Source: Aquificaceae bacterium (GTDB lineage: Bacteria > Aquificota > Aquificia > Aquificales > Aquificaceae). Taken from it: a DNA stretch of 5,151 bases. The notes under the pieces are model-generated. The model was not told the origin of the DNA, did no database searches, and saw only the letters and a program-made list of their open reading frames with translations. Positions 1 through 5,151 of the stretch are shown here, piece by piece (positions within the stretch are counted from its first letter, which is position 1; every line of letters starts with the position of its first letter). The position numbers and the translations under genes were made by a program. The stretch spans positions 1 through 5,151 of the forward strand of contig WFPN01000330.1 in NCBI GenBank assembly GCA_015487535.1. The letters are read 5' to 3'.

Positions 1-563
1 GCAACCGCGTTGTAATCGTTTTCCGCTCTTATAGCTCCGGAGTTGTACAGGCCATCATCGTACTTCAGATCTACGCTCCAGGCAACATCGTTGGGAACAC
101 CCTTGAAGGCTATCCAGTGAAGCTGGACTCCCTGGAAGAGTATGTAACCCACCGCTATCGGACCGCCGAAGGTATTGGTTGGGTTTGTCCTCCCTCTTCC
201 AGGGATAAATTCGGCGAGCCTAAGATGTTCCCAAACTTTGCATTCTTCTGTGTTCGTAGTGTTTGTGCATTCAAAATCCAAACTACCGGTGTTGGCTGTC
301 TCTATCTTCCCGTCCCCGTCCCCGTTCAGCAGCGTATCGACCCCCCATCTCTCGGCGACCTTATCGTCGTCTCCAGGGAGTTTCCCGTACCTGTCGTAGT
401 ACGAGTAGAAGGTAGCAACAAGCTCCAGGTATAGCCGGTATGTCCTCTTTATCTGTGCGTTTTTTATAAGTTCCTGTCCCTTCAGTATGAAGCCTATTAG
501 TATGCCTATTATTATCAGAACTATGGCAAGCTCGATGAGAGTGAAGCCTCTATCTCTTTTCAC
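1..563 (-). CDS. Type IV prepilin-like protein, second in operon (C-terminus beyond the window edge)
   Basis: This is a filament subunit precursor with a class III signal sequence. The leader is MKRDRG, cleavage by prepilin peptidase is predicted after Gly6, mature residue 1 is Phe7, and the conserved Glu is at +5 (Glu11). A hydrophobic helix follows (about residues 8-28) and then a Tyr-rich amphipathic helix to about 60. The globular part carries a KLPGD motif (61-65) and an NGDGDGKIE motif (80-88) resembling a calcium-binding loop; Cys99 and Cys108 could form a disulfide. 187 residues are visible and the frame is open at the left edge. I chose the GTG at 563 because the leader then matches the short MRRERG leader of the sister pilin and GAGGTG lies 6 nt upstream. 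An in-frame GTG at 572 would add three residues but overlaps that ribosome binding site. The start overlaps the end of the ligase gene by 14 nt, so translation is probably coupled. Whether it is a major pilin, minor pilin or pseudopilin cannot be decided here. Confidence 0.9.
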   Translation of the reverse strand, partial: MKRDRGFTLIELAIVLIIIGILIGFILKGQELIKNAQIKRTYRLYLELVATFYSYYDRYGKLPGDDDKVAERWGVDTLLNGDGDGKIETANTGSLDFECTNTTNTEECKVWEHLRLAEFIPGRGRTNPTNTFGGPIAVGYILFQGVQLHWIAFKGVPNDVAWSVDLKYDDGLYNSGAIRAENDYNAV

Positions 564-2316
564 CGCCGCCACCTCTTTGATAGTCTACAACAAGATGAAT
601 AGCCTCTTTAAATATAATGGCCTTAATCCTCCTTAACTCCTCCCAGTTTGGATATATCCTCATACCCTCCTCTATTACCTTCATAGATTCGTCCAGAAAG
701 GCTAAGCTTTTATTTTCCTTACCTAGTTTGATAAGTGCCAAGGCTTCCATAGCGAAGATTTCCTTTACAGGCCTCCTAAACTTCTCCTTTTCACTCCAGA
801 AAACAAACTCTCTTGAAACTTTCAGGTTTCCCCCCTCATAGGCTTTCTTCGCTTTAGCTATCATGTACATAGGCATAGCCCAGTTGCCTAGATACAGGTT
901 ATCTTTGGCGTCCTCCAGAAGCTCCGGCCTTACCCTTCCCTTATCTTCCTCTATCTTGTACAGGACCATTCTCATATAGTCCTTGAAAGTGACGAGGAAC
1001 CACAGGGTTGCGGAGATAAACACGAGAGCGGAGAATGCAACAACCACACTTTGGTATCTCAGATTGAAAACTTTTCTTTCGCTGAAATGTCCTGTTGCCA
1101 TTGAAAAGAATAGGATCAAGGTAAAGTAGTGGACAACCGAGAGTTCCAGAGGATACTCGACTAGACTGTGAAACAGGGAAGGAAACATGACGCCCAGGTA
1201 CAGACCCGATTTGCTCTTGCCAAGTTTGAGCAATATTCTGAGAAAGGAGAAACTGAATACAGCAAGTCCTATAAGACCGATCAAGCCGCTTTGGACAGAT
1301 ATGTAAGCTATTTCGTTGTGGGGATGGCTCACAAAACCACCTATATACTTTTTCAGTTCAGGTTCCTTTTCTGCTACCTTTGACTGATAGTACATGTACA
1401 AGCTTTCAAAATTACCGAAACCGTGTCCTGTTATGGGCCTTTCCTGGAACATCTCCCATGATGTCTTCAGCATGAGTATCCTCTGTGCGTTTGATGACTT
1501 CCTTTCAAGGAGAGCCTTTCTGTATTCTTCAGAACCGCCGTAGAGGAAAGCACCTGCAAAGATACCAGCCATAACCACTAGGAGCCACGTGGCAAAAAAA
1601 CCTTTAGCTGGAAAAAAATTCCTGGTCCTAAGTAGGAGGATAAGGAGAGTACCTCCTAAGAAACCGATCCAGGCTGTCCTTGAATTGGAAAAAACGAGGG
1701 ATATGGAGAGCAGAAAGACGAAGAGATAAAAGGCAGGAATGAACAACGTTCTCAACTTTAGAGAAAGTATCGAGGCCAGATATAAAGACACGACCAGGCC
1801 CGTGGCTATAAAAGAGCCAAAAAGATTCTTTTGCTGGAATACTCCCCATACGAAGGTAGAGTTCTCCAACGGAGTTATCGGTAGAAATCTAAAAAATCCA
1901 AAGAACTGGAATACGCCTATTACTGCCTCAATTGCTGCAGATAAAAAGATTATGAAGAGTATATCGTCTCTTAACCTTTTGTTAAGCCTAAACTGGCTGA
2001 GGGCTAACCAGATGAAGTATATTGCAAAGAGGTGGACAGCCTGTATTAAAAAAGAGTTTTTGTTAAGCAATGGATTGAAGAGAATGGAGGAAATTGATAG
2101 TAGGATAAAAAGAAGAAAGGCAATCCTTACAGGGGGTAGATAAAGAGTCTGAGTATTTATGATCTTTAAAACAGCGATTAAGATTATGGAGTTTATAGCT
2201 ATCCAAATAAAGTACTCCCTAGGGTGGAGCATAACTCCACCGAGGTTGGGGATGAATATATGGGATAAAAATAAATAAATAAGGGCGAGGAAACCCAGAA
2301 AAAGGCGTTCATACAT
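550..2316 (-). CDS. O-antigen ligase / PglL (TfpO)-type protein O-oligosaccharyltransferase, probably pilin-modifying
   Basis: A 588-residue polytopic inner-membrane protein with roughly ten or more hydrophobic segments up to about residue 445. Motifs in order fit the Wzy_C/PglL superfamily: QQKNLFGSF (160-168), SRTAWIGFLGG (212-222), GHGFGNF (297-303) before a hydrophilic periplasmic loop, HPHNEIAY (331-338) followed by a GLIGLIGL helix, and HSLVEYPLEL (383-392). HPHNE, with its catalytic-type His, and HSxxEYPL are typical of PglL-like oligosaccharyltransferases that transfer a glycan from undecaprenyl diphosphate to Ser/Thr of periplasmic proteins; WaaL ligases and Wzy polymerases share the general fold. 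The last about 140 residues are soluble and helical, like the C-terminal extension of PglL proteins. The gene lies between two pilin genes; its ATG shares one base with the stop of the first (TAATG) and has no clear Shine-Dalgarno of its own, so translational coupling is likely. Pilin as substrate is inferred from context; lipopolysaccharide ligase or polysaccharide polymerase remain alternatives. The 5' half looks more AT-rich than the flanking genes. Confidence 0.82.
   Translation of the reverse strand: MYERLFLGFLALIYLFLSHIFIPNLGGVMLHPREYFIWIAINSIILIAVLKIINTQTLYLPPVRIAFLLFILLSISSILFNPLLNKNSFLIQAVHLFAIYFIWLALSQFRLNKRLRDDILFIIFLSAAIEAVIGVFQFFGFFRFLPITPLENSTFVWGVFQQKNLFGSFIATGLVVSLYLASILSLKLRTLFIPAFYLFVFLLSISLVFSNSRTAWIGFLGGTLLILLLRTRNFFPAKGFFATWLLVVMAGIFAGAFLYGGSEEYRKALLERKSSNAQRILMLKTSWEMFQERPITGHGFGNFESLYMYYQSKVAEKEPELKKYIGGFVSHPHNEIAYISVQSGLIGLIGLAVFSFSFLRILLKLGKSKSGLYLGVMFPSLFHSLVEYPLELSVVHYFTLILFFSMATGHFSERKVFNLRYQSVVVAFSALVFISATLWFLVTFKDYMRMVLYKIEEDKGRVRPELLEDAKDNLYLGNWAMPMYMIAKAKKAYEGGNLKVSREFVFWSEKEKFRRPVKEIFAMEALALIKLGKENKSLAFLDESMKVIEEGMRIYPNWEELRRIKAIIFKEAIHLVVDYQRGGGGEKR
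570..575 (-). promoter_or_regulatory. Ribosome binding site of the second pilin, inside the ligase gene
   Basis: GAGGTG on the minus strand, 6 nt before the GTG at 563, pairs well with the anti-Shine-Dalgarno sequence. It lies within the Gly-rich C-terminal codons of the ligase, and this overlap may explain the odd RGGGGEKR ending of that protein. Confidence 0.65.
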
Positions 2317-2954
2317 TAAGGTTTACGGTCAAAGTAGTATATCGCCGCACCCGTCGTAGAAGTCCAACTTGAACTCGTTGTTACACCTGTTAAAACATGC
2401 GTTGATGATATGTCAGATGAAGACTGGCCAGCTCTAACTACTCCTGAGTTAGCATCAACCTCACCATCTATAGCCAAATCAAAGTTCCTCAAAAAGTCAG
2501 CGTAAGTTTCATCGCCTGTAGCAAGGTTCTGGCAGCTTGCCTGACCACATATAGCTATAACGTTCTTTGGGGGAGTTCCCCCATCACTCCCTACGTAAAC
2601 GTAGAATGTATATGAACCAAGCTGGATAGCATGGTTATCACTTCCAGGATACACCGTTTGAGCCAAGGTCCTAAAGCATCTGCACGCTGGATCACTATCA
2701 GGACAATTTGTTGCGCCTGGATTAAACGGATCTTGTTCTATTATCCCGTCCCCGTTTACATCCCCAGGAAACTTACCCGCTCTATCAAAACACGTCCACA
2801 GGCCTACCTCCCACTTCCTCACCTCATTCACCAGCTTCTTCATCCTCGCGTTCTGTATCAGATCCTGGCCCTTCAGGACCATGCCTATTATTATTCCGAT
2901 TATCACCAGAACTATCGCAAGCTCGATAAGTGTAAAACCTCTCTCTCTCCTCAT
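2316..2954 (-). CDS. Type IV prepilin-like protein with Cys-rich core and Ser/Thr-rich tail, first in operon
   Basis: A 212-residue prepilin with leader MRRERG, predicted prepilin peptidase cleavage after Gly6, Phe7 as mature N-terminus (normally N-methylated) and Glu11 at +5. The hydrophobic polymerisation helix spans about 8-28, and the amphipathic part to about 55. The globular domain has KFPGD followed by DVNGDGIIE (65-73), a loop like EF-hand or dockerin calcium sites, and six Cys (55, 84, 91, 93, 136, 141) that could form up to three disulfides. Residues 178-201 are a low-complexity tail in which 16 of 24 are Ser or Thr, a plausible O-glycosylation target for the ligase encoded next. 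The ATG at 2954 is preferred over the longer reading frame from 3074: AAGGAGG lies 6 nt upstream, a promoter lies just before it, and a type III leader must be short. The first 40 residues match the second pilin at 29 positions, whereas the globular domains share little beyond the PGD and NGDG motifs. Confidence 0.92.
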   Translation of the reverse strand: MRRERGFTLIELAIVLVIIGIIIGMVLKGQDLIQNARMKKLVNEVRKWEVGLWTCFDRAGKFPGDVNGDGIIEQDPFNPGATNCPDSDPACRCFRTLAQTVYPGSDNHAIQLGSYTFYVYVGSDGGTPPKNVIAICGQASCQNLATGDETYADFLRNFDLAIDGEVDANSGVVRAGQSSSDISSTHVLTGVTTSSSWTSTTGAAIYYFDRKP

Positions 2955-2960
2955 CTCGAA

Positions 2961-2967
2961 CCTCCTT
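2961..2967 (-). promoter_or_regulatory. Strong ribosome binding site deciding the start of the first pilin
   Basis: AAGGAGG on the minus strand is separated from the ATG at 2954 by 6 nt. It is the strongest Shine-Dalgarno in the window, as expected for an abundant structural subunit. It argues against the 40-residue longer N-terminus that the frame would permit. Confidence 0.85.
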
Positions 2968-2986
2968 CTCCTGTTCTTGCTTGGAA

Positions 2987-3025
2987 TATTATCGGATAGT
3001 GCCGTTTCTTTTTCAATAGTATTAA
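2987..3025 (+). promoter_or_regulatory. Possible promoter elements for the rightward operon
   Basis: Two -10-like hexamers lie on the plus strand: TATTAT (2987-2992, 5 of 6 to consensus) and TATTAA (3020-3025, 4 of 6). Neither has a convincing -35 at 16-18 bp. The first overlaps the minus-strand -10 almost completely and would start RNA near 2999. The second would start RNA at or next to the ATG at 3032, giving a leaderless message. A promoter within the pilin coding region is also possible. Confidence 0.3.
2988..3016 (-). promoter_or_regulatory. Sigma70-type promoter of the pilin/ligase operon
   Basis: Reading the minus strand, TTGAAA (3016-3011) and GATAAT (2993-2988) each match the -35 and -10 consensus at 5 of 6 positions and are separated by exactly 17 bp. 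Transcription would start near 2981, giving a leader of about 27 nt that contains the AAGGAGG ribosome binding site. No GG-N10-GC sigma54 element, which drives pilin genes in some bacteria, was seen here. Confidence 0.65.
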
Positions 3026-3031
3026 TTAAGG

Positions 3032-4399
3032 ATGGGTACCCTGGCGAGCGCTTACTGCACCGACACCGGAGCAAAGGTAGTCCTCTTTAAAAAAAGCAGG
3101 AAAGGTTTTGTATTCCAAGAGAACCTCACCCTGCAACCTGGGAGTTATAAGTTTCCCGAACTGTACCTCTCTTACTTCTACCCGGATCTGGTTCTGGAAA
3201 CAGTCCGCATACCGCCTGTAAAAGACGAGGAGACCATTAATATACTGATAAAGAAGAAGCTGGCCGATACACTCGGCCTCACGGGAAACTACCTCATAGT
3301 ATTCGAGGAACTGCCCGAGGAGAGCGCACCTACCGAGAAGGTTTTCCGAGTCTTCGCCATCCCCGAGGAGGTTTACAGGAACGAAAGCGTACTCCCGAAG
3401 GACCTTGAAGAACATCTCATGATCTTCACTACACCTCACTTCTCGCTCCACGGAGTGTCTAAAGTTGTGGCCGAAGACAGGACCGTTTTGCACGTCTATG
3501 CAGACGATGAGTCCCTAGTCATGACAGTTAGCCGCGGAGAGGAGGTCCTATACACTAGAGGTCTAAGGATCCCACCATATACCAAAACGGACGAGGAAGC
3601 TTACACAGACTTCATACACGAGAACATCAGCATGACCTACATGTTTGTGGCCCAGAGGAGCAACATACCTGTAGATTTCATACTCCTGAGCGGAAAGCTG
3701 TACGAAAAGGAAGCTCTTATAAACGAGCTTATCCCCTCGGTTAGCTGCGGTATAGCTACGCCTCTGGTACCAAGAGAGTTCAGAAAGGCAGGTCCCATAG
3801 TGTTCCTCGAGTTCCTGCCCTGCTTTGGAACCGTCCTGCTCGACCAGAGGTACGATTTCTCGCCAAATGAGGTCAAGGATAAGAGGGCTCTGAGGCTGCA
3901 TCTTTCGAAGTTGATCCCCGTTCTTACACTTCTTCTCGTGCTTGCTCTTTCCATGGTTAGTTTCGAAATTTACAAGCTCTGGGAGAGGTCTAAGGAGATT
4001 GCGCAGCTCAGAGGAAGGGTTATATCAAGCCTCTCCGCCCTGACTCAGGATCCCCTGCTGAGGGAAGGGGATCTTAACTACTACGTTGCCTATCTGAACC
4101 TTTTGGCAAGGTCGAGGAGAGAGAACCCCCTAAACGCTATACCCCAGATCGAAGACTTCCTGAAAGAGATAAAGGCTAATGAGTACATTTTTTCATACAC
4201 AAAAGGGAAGATTGTTCTTTCCTTCACAGTAGAGAGGCAATTTAGAAACCTTGTTGCTTTATCAATTTACAGAGAAAAACTACTGAAGCGCCTGGAGGAA
4301 ATCAAAAGTAGGGGCTTCGTTTACAGGATAGAATCGGAAAGAAAGGATCTTAAGGAAAACAGGTTTTACGTAAGAATAGTTCTGGAGAAGAAGGTATGA
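3032..4399 (+). CDS. GspL-like (PilM-PilN composite) assembly platform protein of a type IV filament system
   Basis: 455 residues: a cytoplasmic region (1-290), one hydrophobic segment (about 294-313, LIPVLTLLLVLALSMVSFEI) and a periplasmic region (314-455). The N-terminus, TLASAYCTDTGAKVVLFKKS, lines up by eye with the DIGSSSVK-type phosphate loop of PilM and GspL, which have an actin-like (ASKHA) fold, but the key acidic and Gly/Ser residues are only partly kept. VPREFRKAGPIVFLEFLPC (246-264) precedes a linker with basic residues before the membrane, as in GspL. The periplasmic part has a short helical stretch and an alpha/beta ferredoxin-like pattern (about 385-455) like PilN and GspL. In type IV pili these halves are usually separate PilM and PilN; in type II secretion they are one protein, GspL, which binds the assembly ATPase. 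The next gene overlaps by ATGA. Assignment is from architecture and gene order, not from strong sequence identity. The start has AAGG directly abutting ATG, an unusual spacing; an in-frame stop at 3023 excludes a longer protein. Confidence 0.72.
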   Translation: MGTLASAYCTDTGAKVVLFKKSRKGFVFQENLTLQPGSYKFPELYLSYFYPDLVLETVRIPPVKDEETINILIKKKLADTLGLTGNYLIVFEELPEESAPTEKVFRVFAIPEEVYRNESVLPKDLEEHLMIFTTPHFSLHGVSKVVAEDRTVLHVYADDESLVMTVSRGEEVLYTRGLRIPPYTKTDEEAYTDFIHENISMTYMFVAQRSNIPVDFILLSGKLYEKEALINELIPSVSCGIATPLVPREFRKAGPIVFLEFLPCFGTVLLDQRYDFSPNEVKDKRALRLHLSKLIPVLTLLLVLALSMVSFEIYKLWERSKEIAQLRGRVISSLSALTQDPLLREGDLNYYVAYLNLLARSRRENPLNAIPQIEDFLKEIKANEYIFSYTKGKIVLSFTVERQFRNLVALSIYREKLLKRLEEIKSRGFVYRIESERKDLKENRFYVRIVLEKKV

Positions 4400-4887
4400 G
4401 GCTAAAGTACGGTATCTACGTTCTTCTCCTTTTCCTCCTTACCCTTTCCCTTGCAACCTATTTGAGGATAGGAAGTGCGGAGGAGAAAATCTTAAGGGAA
4501 AAGTCTGAGCTAGAGAGGTCCTTAAGAGACGTTAGGTTGAAGAGAGATAAGCTCAGAAGGCTGCAAACTAAAATTTCTGAAGAAGGCCTGCAGAGGTACG
4601 GAGAGTTTGAAGCCTTGGAGCTTTTGCTTGGCTACGTGGAGGAGCTCAAAAAGGATTTCAATGTAAAGGTTGTGAGGGAGGTTAGCAAAGAGGGAAACAT
4701 CTGGAGGATGGATCTGAAGCTGGGCCTGAAACCAAGAAGCGGGAATGAATTAAGCCATAGGGTAGAAACTCTTCTGAGCTCCAAAGCTCCCGTGGTTTTC
4801 CTGAGGGGAATATATATAGACACACAGGAAAACGTGGCCGAACTTATCGTCTCTCTGGAGCAGCCCTTCGTGGGGGAAAAGAAATGA
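4396..4887 (+). CDS. PilO/GspM-like inner-membrane assembly protein
   Basis: 163 residues: a short cytoplasmic N-terminus, a transmembrane helix (about 5-22), a charged Lys/Arg/Glu-rich coiled coil (about 28-62) and a C-terminal alpha/beta domain (about 65-158) with alternating strands such as IWRMDLKLGL and VAELIVSLEQPF, consistent with the ferredoxin-like fold of PilO and GspM. Such proteins pair with PilN or GspL in the periplasm and help align the inner-membrane platform with the secretin. The length fits GspM (about 160) better than PilO (about 200). GGAG lies 8 nt before the ATG, and the start overlaps the stop of the preceding gene by 4 nt (ATGA), so the two are probably made in fixed ratio. 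Sequence identity in this family is typically low, so the call rests on architecture and position. Confidence 0.7.
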   Translation: MRLKYGIYVLLLFLLTLSLATYLRIGSAEEKILREKSELERSLRDVRLKRDKLRRLQTKISEEGLQRYGEFEALELLLGYVEELKKDFNVKVVREVSKEGNIWRMDLKLGLKPRSGNELSHRVETLLSSKAPVVFLRGIYIDTQENVAELIVSLEQPFVGEKK

Positions 4888-5151
4888 GTATCCCTAGGTA
4901 TATCCTTTACCTTCTTGTTCCACTTCCTGTGGCTCTTATCTTATCCTACTACCTGTCCTTAAACATTGCTTCTTACCTAGAACACGTCTTGCTTAAAGAT
5001 CAAGGTAAAGAATTAGCGAGAGTTCCCGATTTTGAAGTTCAAGAGGCTAAGCTGGATAGGAGGGCTATAGATGTGCTCGCTTACATAGATGTGGGCTACA
5101 GGGCAAGGAAGGCCCCTCTTGTGACCAAAAGCCCTAAAAAGAGCCCTGAAA
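4884..5151 (+). CDS. Single-pass membrane protein in the PilP/GspC position (C-terminus beyond the window edge)
   Basis: 89 residues are visible, from an ATG that overlaps the previous stop by 4 nt (ATGA); the frame runs off the right edge. Residues 6-28 (YILYLLVPLPVALILSYYLS and following) form a membrane anchor, followed by a charged region and a Lys/Pro/Ser-rich linker (about 76-89) that probably leads to a folded periplasmic domain. Third place after a GspL-like and a GspM/PilO-like gene suggests the periplasmic connector to the secretin: PilP in pili, GspC in type II secretion. No Cys or lipobox is present in the visible part, so it is not a lipoprotein like typical PilP, and a membrane-anchored GspC-like organisation fits better. 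The diagnostic domain lies outside the window, so this is a positional inference. Confidence 0.5.
   Translation, partial: MSIPRYILYLLVPLPVALILSYYLSLNIASYLEHVLLKDQGKELARVPDFEVQEAKLDRRAIDVLAYIDVGYRARKAPLVTKSPKKSPE

Noticed and set aside
308..325. Short tandem GTCCCC repeat.
   Set aside because: It simply encodes the Gly-Asp-Gly-Asp motif of the pilin on the other strand; there are too few copies for a repeat element.
117..434. Open frame of 105 codons on the plus strand.
   Set aside because: It lies antisense to the second pilin, has no ribosome binding site and no recognisable domain; it is a shadow frame.
1739..2143. Open frame of 134 codons on the plus strand.
   Set aside because: It is antisense to the membrane core of the ligase, whose conserved motifs show which strand is coding.
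1..2954. GspG/GspH-type pseudopilins of type II secretion as identity of the two pilins.
   Set aside because: The visible proteins exceed the usual size of GspG, lack its typical globular pattern and flank a glycosyl ligase. Pseudopilins cannot be excluded completely, so the entries stay generic.
2955..3074. A 40-residue longer N-terminus for the first pilin, starting at 3074.
   Set aside because: It would overlap the divergent gene, cover the promoter and place a long Cys/Arg-rich stretch before the cleavage site. The ATG at 2954 has an ideal ribosome binding site and a normal short leader.
3026..3493. Open frame of 155 codons on the minus strand, with two further ones at 3563-3954.
   Set aside because: They are antisense to the GspL-like gene, which fits a continuous operon with ATGA junctions; their composition is not protein-like.

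Overview
The window looks like a chromosomal segment from a thermophilic bacterium, plausibly of the Aquificales. The basis is heavy use of AGG/AGA for Arg and ATA for Ile, Lys/Glu-rich soluble parts, and very tight gene packing (1 to 14 nt overlaps, a single intergenic gap of 77 bp). The taxonomic call is an inference; no marker gene is present. I see no mobile element, RNA gene, CRISPR array or convincing terminator.

Layout: two divergent operons meet at a short intergenic region (2955-3031). The leftward operon (minus strand) has a good sigma70-type promoter. It encodes, in order, a type IV prepilin-like protein with six Cys and a Ser/Thr-rich C-terminal tail (2954-2316), a large polytopic membrane protein of the O-antigen ligase/PglL (TfpO) O-oligosaccharyltransferase type (2316-550), and a second prepilin-like protein cut by the left window edge (563-1). 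The first junction is TAATG, with 1 nt shared. The second overlaps by 14 nt, and the ribosome binding site of the second pilin lies inside the end of the ligase gene.

The rightward operon (plus strand) encodes parts of the inner-membrane assembly platform of a type IV filament machine (type IV pilus or type II secretion). First is a GspL-like protein that combines a PilM-like cytoplasmic domain with a PilN-like membrane and periplasmic part (3032-4399). Second is a PilO/GspM-like protein (4396-4887). Third is a single-pass membrane protein truncated by the right window edge, in the position of PilP/GspC (4884-5151). All junctions here are ATGA overlaps.

Taken together, the segment reads as a filament locus: two pilin subunits, an enzyme that probably attaches a lipid-linked glycan to one or both of them on the periplasmic face, and the divergently transcribed alignment complex that connects the inner-membrane motor to the outer-membrane secretin. 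The most interesting hypothesis is a self-contained pilin O-glycosylation cassette (acceptor, transferase, acceptor) in a thermophile, with the Ser/Thr-rich tail of the first pilin as the candidate acceptor.
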